Shown in pieces: positions 28,173 to 36,838 of a stretch of DNA of 64,000 nt. Where the stretch lies: positions 4,774,001-4,838,000 of the forward strand of contig NZ_CP066784.1 of NCBI RefSeq assembly GCF_028751195.1, in the 5' to 3' direction. Position 1 is the stretch's first letter, and every line of letters starts with the position of its first letter. The notes beneath the pieces were generated by a model, which saw nothing but the letters and a program-made list of their open reading frames with translations, was not told where the DNA came from and did no database searches. The position numbers and the translations under genes were made by a program. The DNA is from Alicyclobacillus sp. ALC3 (GTDB taxonomy: Bacteria > Bacillota > Bacilli > Alicyclobacillales > Alicyclobacillaceae).

Positions 28173-28608
28173 CGTAGGTGATATCAGCCATCCAGACCTC
28201 GTTGGGACGCTCGGCATGGAACGTCTGATTGAGCACATTGTCATGCACAGGGTGGTTATGTTTTGAATTGGTGGTTGCCTTGTACTTGCGAACCGTACGG
28301 CTCCTCAGCCTGTTCTCTCGCATGATTCCAGCCACTGTCTTCTGACCAACCCGTATCCCCTCACCATGGAGGACTCGGGTAATCTTGGGACTCCCGTACA
28401 AACGTCGAGAGGACACGAAGATCTCATGGACTCGTCGGCTAATCATGCGTCGCCGTTGTTTACGCTGACTCTCAGGACGAGTCAACCATGCATAGTAACC
28501 GCTTCGATAAACCTGTAGCACTTTGCACATCCTCTGAACCGAAAAGTCGAAGCGGTGGTCGTAGATGAACTGATACCTTACTTCCGGTCTTTGCTGAAGA
28601 TGCGCACT
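28173..28608 (-). pseudogene. IS3 orfB transposase, N-terminal exon
   Basis: Begins by -1 frameshift out of orfA; the frame reads SSAHLQQRPEVRYQFIYDHR, then the HTH_21 region MCKVLQVYRSGYYAWL and up to the first catalytic aspartate in EVWMADITY, where the group II intron begins. The intron thus sits immediately behind the codons for the first DDE aspartate. Confidence 0.88.
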
Positions 28609-28865
28609 GCTTTTTTTAAGATTTCTACTTCCTCCCGCAGCTCACGGTTTTCACGTTCTAAATCTCGTGTTGCCTGAGCTTCTGGCTTTAGGTGCCCACT
28701 ACCGACGAACGGATGCTTGGGGTCTTGCTTGTACTGAGCAACCCAGCCGTACAGCGTTTTTGGGGTGACGCCAAGGTCACGTGCTACCTGGGAGGCAGGC
28801 TTCCCATCCTCTACAACCAGTTTGACGGTATTGAGCTTGAAATCGTTGTCGTATTGCTTTGCCAT
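28578..28865 (-). CDS. IS3-family orfA (transposase HTH protein)
   Basis: About 95 residues: an HTH_Tnp_1 domain (YDNDFKLNTVKLVVEDGKPASQVARDLGV, shown here in part) followed by a leucine-zipper stretch (ENRELREEVEILKKAV). The A7-G slippery run on the minus strand (28617-28611) near its end would allow -1 frameshifting into orfB. The ATG at 28865 or 28874 may be used. Confidence 0.88.
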   Translation of the reverse strand: MAKQYDNDFKLNTVKLVVEDGKPASQVARDLGVTPKTLYGWVAQYKQDPKHPFVGSGHLKPEAQATRDLERENRELREEVEILKKAVRIFSKDRK

Positions 28866-28890
28866 TGTAGACACCTCGAATCGATTTACT

Positions 28891-28939
28891 AATTTTCACA
28901 TTCCCGATTCGCTGTGTCCACTACTACAACCTAACACCA
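28891..28939. repeat. Right terminal inverted repeat of the IS3 element
   Basis: Reverse complement matches 22359-22409; the CGT target duplication follows at 28940-28942. Confidence 0.85.
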
Positions 28940-29207
28940 CGTCGAGAATTGGATATCTATACTCGATAAGTTAAGGAACTGGGAGTTCGATTACGTTGTA
29001 CCTGGACATGGACATGTGGGAGGGAAGGAATGGATTGAAAAAGCAGCGGACTATTTGTCCGACTTACTAAAGACATCTACTGAGCTGCGTGACAAGGGAT
29101 ACGTAGCCAGTGAGGTCGGTGAGTTGGACGTGCCAGAGAAATATAAGAGCTGGTCTGCAAGCGAAATTTATTCAAAAAATATTCAACATTTGCTGTCCCT
29201 CGCATAA
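28940..29207 (+). pseudogene. MBL-fold hydrolase, 3' part
   Basis: Continues the 5' part at 21685-22358. It reads ENWISILDKLRNWEFDYVVPGHGHVGGK, which includes the last metal-binding histidine of the MBL fold (PGHGH), then a helical C-terminus. There is no ribosome site of its own, so it is not expected to be translated alone. Confidence 0.88.
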
Positions 29208-29508
29208 CGACTTTAATATCAGATGCTTGCGCTGAAGCACATGGTGTTTCTTCAACTCGGGGGCAGTTCAGATTCGGATGGGCGGGGTGATGACTCCGAC
29301 AGGACTGATGGTCGGAGTTGTATCCGTAAGGCGTGCGGGTCACCAGGGAACCACACCCCGAAACGGCTAACCATGTCGCGGGTACCGTGACTGAAGGGTC
29401 CTAGGCGTTCGTAGTCAGTCAGATGGCATGGGAACCGATATACGATAGAAGGCAACCGTCCGTAAGGAACTTAACGCGACACAACGACTGGTAAAAGGCG
29501 GTGAGAGG
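29208..29508 (+). other. GC-rich non-coding stretch with RNA-like structure
   Basis: No gene seen. The segment holds several self-complementary blocks (for example CCGAC...GTCGG around 29298-29320) and phrases reminiscent of group II ribozyme domains (GGGAACCGATATACGATAG, and a GGTAAAAGGCGGTGAGAGG run just before the next ATG). A degenerate intron 5' region or another structured RNA is possible; I could not fold or search it. Confidence 0.35.
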
Positions 29509-30075
29509 ATGGTGACCAATACTGATTTGAGAGTTGTTGTCGGATCGGGCGGAAGTAAAAACAACATCGGTTGGCTTCATACAGAGGAAAACGAATTGAA
29601 CCTACTGAAGCATAGCGATTGGGACGAGAGGTTCGCCCCAAATTCAATTGCCGTCATTCTCGCTGAACATGTTTGGGAACATCTAACGCACGCTGAAGGT
29701 ATTGATGCCGCCAAGACATGCTATGAGTTTTTGCAGCCAGGCGGTTATGTGCGGTGTGCAGTTCCTGATGGATTTTTTAGAAATGAGTGGTATCAAAATA
29801 TGGTCAAGGCTGGCGGTCCTGGTCCAGCCGATCATCCAGCAGCTAGTCATAAAATCGTTCACACATATCACACGTTGACAAGCATGTTTGAAGCGGCTGG
29901 GTTCCAAGTTCATCTACTGGAACATTGCGATGAAAATGGTCACTTTCATTATGATGATTGGGATGAAAGCGGTGGGTTCATTTATCGGTCAAAGAGATTT
30001 GACCACAGAAACCGAGACGGAGAACTCGGATTTGTTTCACTAATTGTTGATGCAATAAGGCCACAAGAACAGTAA
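29509..30075 (+). CDS. SAM-dependent methyltransferase-like protein (COG4627 type)
   Basis: A 188-residue protein with a glycine-rich opening (VVVGSGGSKNNIGWLHTEENELNLL), the acidic ILAEHVWEHL and LQPGGYVRCAVPDG. This order is typical of short class I methyltransferases with a degenerate first SAM loop. Substrate unknown. The GGTGAGAGG site supports ATG 29509. The gene stands alone, next to the disrupted MBL gene. Confidence 0.75.
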   Translation: MVTNTDLRVVVGSGGSKNNIGWLHTEENELNLLKHSDWDERFAPNSIAVILAEHVWEHLTHAEGIDAAKTCYEFLQPGGYVRCAVPDGFFRNEWYQNMVKAGGPGPADHPAASHKIVHTYHTLTSMFEAAGFQVHLLEHCDENGHFHYDDWDESGGFIYRSKRFDHRNRDGELGFVSLIVDAIRPQEQ

Positions 30076-30470
30076 CTACGTGCCTTCCTTCCTTCTTTCT
30101 GTCGCTAAAGAGCAGAAAAAACCACATAGAGGCTCTAGTTGCGAGTTAGGGAGATTGCTCAAAAGACAAGTTATAATATCCCCCGTTGACAAATGTTCCT
30201 TGGAGACGGGAACGACAAAATCGTCAATCTCTCGGTGCACACCAGTAATCGAGATCCCGTTTACCTGTAGAAACAAACCTCAGTTGTAACCGTTGTCCGT
30301 TTTTTGCCGTCCTGAAGCATGGACGATGTTTTCTTAATTACAAAGAGAGACCTTAGCTCAATTGCAAGTCCCCTCACAGGCATAGAAAAAATTCAGGAAA
30401 GTGGACTGTAACCAAATAGCGGGATGACTCCGTCTAACCAAGGTAATCAACGTGGGGAGGCACTCACTTA
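30076..30470. other. Intergenic region with copy A of a repeated segment
   Basis: 395 bases without an intact gene. Positions 30191-30250 match 33426-33480. The last part (about 30450-30470) carries GGGGAGG, the ribosome site of the following lipoprotein gene. Confidence 0.6.
30191..30250 (-). repeat. Decayed coding repeat, copy A (VHREIDDFV)
   Basis: On the minus strand encodes TGVHREIDDFV and resembles copy B at 33426-33480 (TCVHREIEDFV). Differences within the shared core fall at codon third positions, which points to a former protein-coding origin. No intact parent gene in the window. Confidence 0.55.
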
Positions 30471-31511
30471 ATGAACAAGTATAAGAAATGGGCAACAGGC
30501 GGAGTTGCAGTAAGCATTGTAGGAATTCTTGTAGGGTGTGGTAATGCCAACAATACGACTCGCGGAGCTGCCTCTGCTCCTGCGAACACGAGCAATCAAG
30601 CGATGGCGAGCACTGTAACACGCACAGTCGTAAACTCTACTGCGCCCCCTCCGTCCAATCCAATAGGCAAGTCGACAATAGGCACTAATACCATAACCAC
30701 AGTAGCTGCACTTCAACTGGAATCTAAAGTCGATCTAAAGTTGCTGTCATTCCTACCGCTATTGCCTTCGTATACGTCCGGACGAACGCTCAAAGACACG
30801 ATACTTAGCAATCAGGCAGGGAATGGACATCCGACTTTCCAAGCTGTCTACGATAGCGGGCGAAACAAACTGGTATTAAACGAAGTAGAATCGAAGTATG
30901 CTAAATCCCATGCCGGATGGAACAAGATACTCGTCGGGGATACCCCAGCGTATGTAAGTGTCAGCAACAACAAGACACAGATTGAATTTGTGAAAGGTCA
31001 AATTGATTACTCGCTCATCGCCAGTCAGAAAGTAGCAGATACCGAGCTGGTCAAGATTCTCAAATCACTGAACGCAATCGAAGTAGCTTCGCAAAACATT
31101 AACATGGAGTTCTCCGGGAAACAGGCACTGGACAAGGCATCGTTTCCAATTACAATCCCAAGTAAAGTACTGAATGGTTACTCTCTGAAATATGACAGCC
31201 TTTCTGTATTTGAGAAGAACAAGGGGGTGAAGGAGAACCTCGCTCTCGACTATATCCGTGGGAATTTTGAATACGAAATTTTTGAAGTTCCTGGTTTGGT
31301 GAAGGGAATGAATCAAGAAAACATACAAAAAGTCATCCAGGTCGACGGACATAAAGTGGATATGGGGGCTGTAGGGTGGGCGTCACCGACTCAGACATCT
31401 TGGTTTACATCGAACAAAAACATAGGGTATGTCATTTCCAGCAATAATATTTCAATTCCTCAAGTGAAAGAAATCATACAGTCACTGCTAAGCCCAGCCC
31501 CGTCTCGGTGA
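30471..31511 (+). CDS. Lipoprotein of unknown function, DUF4367-like repeats
   Basis: A 346-residue protein with a lipoprotein signal peptide: basic MNKYKK, a hydrophobic core and a lipobox ILVGC with Cys23 as the acylated residue, followed by a low-complexity Ala/Thr/Ser/Asn linker to about residue 65. Two similar globular units follow, each ending in a helix (about residues 70-200 and 215-340). The pattern KGQIDYSLIASQKVADTELVKILKSL recalls DUF4367 of Bacillota spore and envelope proteins. Membrane-anchored on the outside; role unknown. Confidence 0.75.
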   Translation: MNKYKKWATGGVAVSIVGILVGCGNANNTTRGAASAPANTSNQAMASTVTRTVVNSTAPPPSNPIGKSTIGTNTITTVAALQLESKVDLKLLSFLPLLPSYTSGRTLKDTILSNQAGNGHPTFQAVYDSGRNKLVLNEVESKYAKSHAGWNKILVGDTPAYVSVSNNKTQIEFVKGQIDYSLIASQKVADTELVKILKSLNAIEVASQNINMEFSGKQALDKASFPITIPSKVLNGYSLKYDSLSVFEKNKGVKENLALDYIRGNFEYEIFEVPGLVKGMNQENIQKVIQVDGHKVDMGAVGWASPTQTSWFTSNKNIGYVISSNNISIPQVKEIIQSLLSPAPSR

Positions 31512-31839
31512 GGAGAAGACGGCTTCATCGTAAATTCCAAATATCCGAAAACGACACTGCTCTTGTTTCGCTCCAGGGCTGCGACTTGAAAGTCGTCGGT
31601 AATCATGTGATGCGAATCCAACCGTCCATGACTTCGGACGCAACCTACCGTGACGTGGGACAGTGGTAACACAGTCTTGCGATAGCTCACGGGACAATGT
31701 AGCCGCGCTAGATGGCGTGAATTCTGGCCGGCACTAGGTGGAGAAGTGCAGGGTAAACAAGTGGACACCATATAAACAGCGTCACCACAAACGAGCAAAA
31801 CACCATGACACACTTGAGCCAAAATGACAAGTAGCCGGA
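31512..31839. other. Intergenic region, no gene seen
   Basis: About 330 bases between the lipoprotein gene and a transposase remnant. Open frames on the minus strand here have no ribosome site or family resemblance. GTGGACAC near 31760 resembles the end motif of the IS3 element at 22359 but I could not define an element. Confidence 0.4.
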
Positions 31840-32076
31840 ATATGCGTCGCAAGGGGAAATGTTTGACAGTGGCCTGCAGTGAATTTTCACAGTATGCTAA
31901 AGCGGGAACTTGTCCATCTGAAAAAATTCGAGACAAGAGAACAGGCAATGAAGCGCATTTTCGAGTACATCGAAGTGTGGTACAACCGAGTGCGCATTCA
32001 TGCATCGACGGCTTATTTGTCACCAGTCGAGTACGAATACACATATTTCCAGGCGTTTAGGGAACACGTGAGCTAG
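31840..32076 (+). pseudogene. IS3-family orfB C-terminal remnant
   Basis: From about 31840 the sequence encodes MRRKGKC and then, after a frame slip, FHSMLKRELVHLKKFETREQA and VWYNRVRIHASTAYLSPVEYE, the end of an IS3-type DDE transposase around the catalytic glutamate. It is related to, but clearly distinct from, the orfB at 22431-22909. No inverted repeats were found. Confidence 0.8.
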
Positions 32077-32173
32077 GTGAACAAAACGTCAGGAGCGCGA
32101 CATAAGATAGATGCAATGGGAAACTGCTAAACCAATGTTTATGTGCAAGTTAACGTGAAAGGATACTGTCCCA

Positions 32174-33283
32174 ATGAGGTCTTCCCCAACAGGGCTCCTA
32201 ATGTCTTATCCAAATCGTCTTGATCGCTACGCCAACGTGTCTACTAACTTGGCGTTGCTCAGTAACCAACGGCTTCGAGAGAGTGTGGAAAGTGCTTCAA
32301 TTCTGGGTACAGGCATAGGCGGTACATCGGCGATAATGCAGCTTGAAGCCACATCGATCTTCGCTAAGATAATACCGCTGACGGAGCTGGAAAAACGCAC
32401 TGAGAATGTCATGTCCACTAGAAACGTGTTCGACCTGCCACCGTATTGTCACTATGGTATTGGCTCGCCCCCAGGTGGTGTTTGGCGTGAAGTGGTTGCG
32501 CAGACCATGACGACTAACTGGGTGCTAGCAGGACAGTGTGAAGGTTTCCCCATGATGTATCACTGGCGCGTGTTGCCGAATCTACGTATGCCACTGTCTG
32601 AAGAACTGAGCGATATTTCGCGTATGGTTGCGTTTTGGGATTCCGACGCGGTGGGTAATCGTATTGAGGCAAGTGAACAATCAGTCGACAGTGTTGTACT
32701 GTTCTGCGAGTACATTCCTCACAACCTACATGACTGGATGAATGAGCAGGTCGCAATGGGTGCGAAGGAAGCTAATTCAGCTATCACCATGGTGGAATCC
32801 CAGGTGAGGTCAACTGTTTCATTTATGAATTCGCAAGGCTTACTCCATTTCGATGCTCACTTCGAGAATATCCTAACCGACGGAAGTCGTATTTACATTA
32901 CGGACTTTGGTCTCGTCACATCTTCTCGATTTGAACTGTCCGATTCCGAACGGGCGTTTGTTGAATTGAACAAGACTCACGACGAGTGTTACGTAGTGAC
33001 GCACCTTGTAAACTGGCTTGTAGCAGGCTTACTCGGCTTAATGGACCGAAATGACCGTATTGACTTCATACGTCGGTGTGCCAGTGGGTACGACCCTGCA
33101 GAAGAAGTGGGATCTGTAGCGGCGGATATCATCAATAGATACGCTCCCATAGCCACGGTCATAAATGACTTTTACACGGGTCTTCGTATGGATAGCAAAA
33201 CTACGCCATTCCCTGTAGAAGAGATTCAAAGGGTCTCCGCAGAAATTGGTTTCGACCGCTATTCAAGTGACCCATCTATATAA
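32174..33283 (+). CDS. Hanks-type kinase-like protein
   Basis: A 369-residue soluble protein with kinase landmarks: a glycine-rich GTGIGGTSA (about 45-53), a candidate ATP lysine in FAKI (Lys65), a catalytic-loop-like HFDAHFENIL (His225, Asp227, Asn232) and TDFG (Asp244). These cover the key residues of a protein-kinase or phosphotransferase fold, though spacing in the N-lobe is loose. No membrane segment. ATG 32174 has GAAAGGA about 10 bases upstream; ATG 32201 is an alternative. Substrate unknown. Confidence 0.72.
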   Translation: MRSSPTGLLMSYPNRLDRYANVSTNLALLSNQRLRESVESASILGTGIGGTSAIMQLEATSIFAKIIPLTELEKRTENVMSTRNVFDLPPYCHYGIGSPPGGVWREVVAQTMTTNWVLAGQCEGFPMMYHWRVLPNLRMPLSEELSDISRMVAFWDSDAVGNRIEASEQSVDSVVLFCEYIPHNLHDWMNEQVAMGAKEANSAITMVESQVRSTVSFMNSQGLLHFDAHFENILTDGSRIYITDFGLVTSSRFELSDSERAFVELNKTHDECYVVTHLVNWLVAGLLGLMDRNDRIDFIRRCASGYDPAEEVGSVAADIINRYAPIATVINDFYTGLRMDSKTTPFPVEEIQRVSAEIGFDRYSSDPSI

Positions 33284-33698
33284 CCCTAGTCCAGTGACAA
33301 AAGATGCTTAGCTTTCACTGATTTCGTAATGTCCGAAAGGCCGACTATACTATTAAAAGAACTAACTCTTGAAGTTCCTGTCGTTGGTCTGACTTAAAAC
33401 ACAATTGGAAATAATTTACTAATACAAATGTTCCTCGGCGATGCGACAAAATCCTCAATTTCTCGGTGCACACAAGTAACCTCATTGGTATCACACGTTA
33501 CAACAATTAAAACACGTTCAATTCGAGTTTTGTGTTCGGTCGTTGGGTCAACCTCCGATACGTTGAACCTGATGCAATTGTGTGTAATCATCCAACAATA
33601 GGTGATTTGGTAATCCGGGGCTATTGCAGCAACATGGAAGATGGCAGGCGACATATTCTTGACTACATTTTTGGTGAACTCAAGGAGGTGAACTCCCT
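33284..33698. other. Intergenic region with copy B of a repeated segment
   Basis: 415 bases. Minus-strand reading from about 33600 to 33444 gives a protein-like stretch (RFNVSEVDPTTEHKTRIERV... TCVHREIEDFV) that looks like part of a decayed gene. The 3' end carries AAGGAGGTG, the ribosome site of the next gene. Confidence 0.5.
33426..33480 (-). repeat. Decayed coding repeat, copy B (VHREIEDFV)
   Basis: Partner of 30191-30250, about 3.2 kb away and in the same orientation. Lacks five bases found in copy A. Encodes TCVHREIEDFVASP on the minus strand. Confidence 0.55.
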
Positions 33699-34547
33699 TT
33701 GTTCTACGCAATAGTTTTGATAGTAGTTCTTATGATGTGGCTTGGACTAAATGCACTACTGGCTTGGTATCCCGCTCATCCAAAAAAGATATCTCCTACC
33801 AATATGACGCTTACGACCACTCCTTTAGAATATGGTCTTCATTATGAGGATGTTCTTGTGGGGAATGGGTTATCGGGATGGTTTATTCCATCACACACGG
33901 CCCGTGCAACCGTCATTCTTGTTCATGGGTGGATGTCGTGTCGGGAGGAAAAGTGGGTTCCATTTTTGGAACTAGCCCGTCACCTTCACGAACATCAAAT
34001 GAACGTGCTCCTGTACGATGCTCGTTATGTGAATGAGAATAAAACGTATAGCGGTGGACAACGAGAATCGGTGGATTTAATCAACGTTGCGGATTGGTCT
34101 GCGAAACGTACTGGCGTTCCGGTCATTGTGTGGGGTTTTTCGGCAGGGGGCCACGCCGCACTGTTGGCTCTATCAAAAGATGACACCAACATCAGGTGTG
34201 CCATTACGGATAGCGCCTTCGTTAATGCGAGCGAGTCATTTAAGAGCATGTATCGCAACCTGTATCACATACCTCAACCTTTGCTTGCGTTGTTGCCACT
34301 CTTTTTCAAGTTGTACACGGGCTGTTTTCCAGGTAGACTTCAACCACGCATCAACAAACCTTTGTTCGTGATACATGGTGACGCCGATTCGTCGATTCAC
34401 GTGATGAATGGGAGAATCTTAAAGGCTATCCCTACAACTCAGTATTGGGAAATCAATGGTGTGGAGCATGAAGAGGCATTTGTGAAACATTCTGCCGAGT
34501 ACACGGAACGTTGCATTAGTTTTATTGATGGCATTTTAGGAGCGTAG
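33699..34547 (+). CDS. Membrane-anchored alpha/beta hydrolase
   Basis: A 282-residue protein with an N-terminal membrane helix (about residues 2-24) and an alpha/beta hydrolase domain. It has the oxyanion region VILVHGWMS, nucleophile elbow WGFSAGGHAA (Ser), an acidic residue in VIHGDADSSI and the histidine in NGVEHEEAF. Similar proteins (YqkD-type) act as carboxylesterases or peptidase-like hydrolases on the outer face of the membrane. The TTG start at 33699 is backed by AAGGAGGTG 8 bases upstream. Confidence 0.85.
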   Translation: MFYAIVLIVVLMMWLGLNALLAWYPAHPKKISPTNMTLTTTPLEYGLHYEDVLVGNGLSGWFIPSHTARATVILVHGWMSCREEKWVPFLELARHLHEHQMNVLLYDARYVNENKTYSGGQRESVDLINVADWSAKRTGVPVIVWGFSAGGHAALLALSKDDTNIRCAITDSAFVNASESFKSMYRNLYHIPQPLLALLPLFFKLYTGCFPGRLQPRINKPLFVIHGDADSSIHVMNGRILKAIPTTQYWEINGVEHEEAFVKHSAEYTERCISFIDGILGA

Positions 34548-35759
34548 AACGCCCAATTGGGTCAGTTCTGCTTGCATTAGCGGGGGCATACATGCAACAA
34601 GTCACCTGTGCATGGATATGCATGTCACTAAACTAGTGCATTATGGTTCTGACGGGCATGTGAAGACCAGTTGGTGATCCACAATCAAGATAGAAGTACA
34701 CGAACCGTCGGTGTTGAACCTTTAGGGCAGGAAACAGTTCGTAGCCAAAGTACTCATTAGTGTCGACCATTCGTCAGAGTTTCAGACAGCATTGAAGACA
34801 GCTATGTAGCTGGGGGCATTGTTCTCGCCATGAAATTGCCTTTGGAATAACGAACACCACTTATGCTTGAACCATCACTGTGAAGTGTAATTCGGCACGA
34901 TGTTTGCGGTTTCTTGATAATGGTCCTCAAGAAATGAGGACGAATTTGTCTTTATGTCTGGTATAGGCGGTCGGGAATCCGCATTAAGAAAGCGAATCGA
35001 GCACATCAAATAGTTCAACTGAACTAAAATGACTTGATATGGACAACATGCGCCGTCATCTACGCTTGTGTCAAGCAAAGTGTCTGGGAAGGGACATTTT
35101 AGCTCATCGCCATGATGAGCTAAACTAGTGTAATCACCTGACTTGGACATTGTGTTCGTCGGGATTAGAACATCAGACACCGTAAGCCTATAGTGTTAGT
35201 ACTACGCCATTTTGTCCAAAGATTGATGGTGACTGGTGTCCGCAGCTTGACGGAGACCGTGTCCAAAGCCCGCCACAGCGCCTTTCGAGGTACGCGTGAT
35301 GTCTAACTAAAATGTTCAATACTATGCCGTTTGAGCCTAAAAGTGTGGTCGACGACACATACTGTCCGTTTCAAGGTGCGAAGCGGACATTGACGCCCGA
35401 CATTTCACGGGAGATCCTATCTTCAGTGACATGATTTCCAGACCCACATCAAGCCCTCTTGGAACTAGGGGTGGAACCACAAGTCTGTGGATTCCACCAA
35501 TCTTGCCAGTGTGGGAACCCATCGCCGTCTGTCAAGGCTGTAATGACTACCTTGACGGGCTCCACCCCTGTTCTTCGAGTGTTCCTGTTTGGCATGCCCG
35601 ATGGACCGCCTGTCCATATGGACGCATTGCTTTTGTCATACTCTCTCGTCAAATCCTGGTCATCTAACACCGTCAAGTTTTGGACGCTTTGAGGCAGACA
35701 AAGCAGTGCGCAAAAAGAACCAATTTACTTTCCGACTAAAAAACTATTATATCTGGATT
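34548..35759. other. 1.2-kb gene-poor region
   Basis: No convincing gene on either strand. Two loosely similar units begin near 35194 and 35314 (sharing TACTAYGCC and CCNAAAG within the first 30 bases). Minus-strand frames at 34875-35180 and 35449-35676 have no family resemblance. The base composition is lower in GC than in the core regions. Probably decayed foreign DNA. Confidence 0.4.
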
Positions 35760-36209
35760 TTATGATTCACGCAGCGCCTTCTGATAGTGGAGCTGAGTCT
35801 TCGTTTGCACATACCCAAGTTTCGGATAGAAGTTATGCGACTCGGGACGCTGCGTCCCGGACCTGAGCCGAACGACTTCGTACCTGTTCTCCAATGCCCA
35901 GAGCTCAGCCTCAGTCATCAACAATCGCCCCACGCCTTGCCTTCGATATTGATGGGCTACAACAATGCCTCGGATCTCCACGTACGGAGGCGAACTGAGG
36001 GTATGGATGCCGTGTACGTGCAACCATCCGATGACCGCGTCATGACCTTCGGCAACGAAAATCTGATGCTCAATCAGTTGTTGCAAGTAATCAAAACGTT
36101 GCCTCACGTCTTCATCACTGGCAGGATAACCAAATTGCTCGCACAGGGCCGTTACGTGCTCAACATCTCTTGGTTCCATTCGGCGCACCAGCATGTGACC
36201 ACTCCTCAA
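35760..36209 (-). CDS. GNAT family N-acetyltransferase
   Basis: A 149-residue acetyltransferase: VRRMEPRDVEHVTALCEQFGYP at the N-terminus, the acetyl-CoA loop in VVAHQYRRQGVGRLLMTEAE and a C-terminal beta strand with SHNFYPKLGYVQTKTQLHYQK. It likely acetylates a small amine or protein; substrate unknown. The ATG at 36209 or the ATG five codons further in can be used. Confidence 0.85.
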   Translation of the reverse strand: MRSGHMLVRRMEPRDVEHVTALCEQFGYPASDEDVRQRFDYLQQLIEHQIFVAEGHDAVIGWLHVHGIHTLSSPPYVEIRGIVVAHQYRRQGVGRLLMTEAELWALENRYEVVRLRSGTQRPESHNFYPKLGYVQTKTQLHYQKALRES

Positions 36210-36365
36210 ACTTTGACTTCTCCTCAGGGCTCATGATTCCTCTAGTCCGTACCAACACGATTTGGCTGAAGGGTCTAACGGCAGGGTTTGAACAGTTTTG
36301 TTTGAATCTAGTACTGTGCTGCACAAGGGTGGACGTTCGAGGTCGTTGCTGATTTTGGGTCAGGC

Positions 36366-36629
36366 ATGAACTACCACAAGAAAGGTTTAAAACAACTGTT
36401 GAACGCCATTTTGCAGGACGAAGTAGGCTTTGCCATATGCGAGGCGAAAGACGTGGAAGTCGTCATTCTCAACCAAGGTGAAGACAGCACGTTTGAAGAA
36501 GACCTTGCCAAAGATGTGCTAGAAATCATTACGGTATTTTTTACGAGGTGCTACGGTTCCTGCTCAGGCAAAAAGCAGAAATTGATTGAAGGCATGAAGA
36601 AGGTCGTCGAAGGTGCTGAGAAGCCATAA
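36366..36629 (+). pseudogene. IS607-type serine resolvase remnant (tnpA)
   Basis: The frame joins GLKQLLNAILQDEVG directly to AICEAKDVEVVILNQ, then TFEEDLAKDVLEIITVF and KKQKLIEGMKKVV. In IS607 TnpA about 20 residues around YKDRLLRFG normally lie between the first two pieces, so an internal deletion is likely. The N-terminal DNA-binding domain and catalytic serine are also missing. A tnpB fragment overlaps its 3' end as in intact IS607 elements. Confidence 0.8.
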
Positions 36630-36822
36630 AATCGCGCTCGATCCGAACAACAGACAAGCCGCCTATTTTTCCGGATCCTGTGGTGTGGCTCGATTTGCGT
36701 ACAACTGGGGACTGACGGAGTGGAAGCGTCAATACGAAGCAGGAATCCAACGTCAAAGCTACCTATGCGTAGGTTTGAGTAAGTTTGGAGGAACGGCAAT
36801 GAGAACTTACCAAAAAAGATAA
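36613..36822 (+). pseudogene. IS607-type tnpB remnant
   Basis: Starts with a GTG inside the tnpA 3' end and encodes HKIALDPNNRQAAYF and GVARFAYNWGLTEWKRQYEAG, the TnpB N-terminus. After about 45 codons similarity stops, so the RuvC nuclease domain is gone. The following 75 bases may be the far end of the element, left by an internal deletion. Confidence 0.75.
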
Positions 36823-36838
36823 GGGGGCTTGACTTGGC

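Larger units (their letters stand above)
22359..28939 (-). mobile_element. IS3-family element carrying a nested group II intron
   Basis: Ends are TGGTATTAAG (left) and CTAACACCA (right), bounded by a 3-bp target duplication CGT (22356-22358 and 28940-28942). The terminal repeats match imperfectly over about 50 bases. Without the nested intron the element would be 1,318 bp, a normal IS3 size, with orfA and orfB on the minus strand joined by a -1 frameshift. orfB is interrupted by the intron, so transposition depends on the intron being spliced. Confidence 0.93.
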
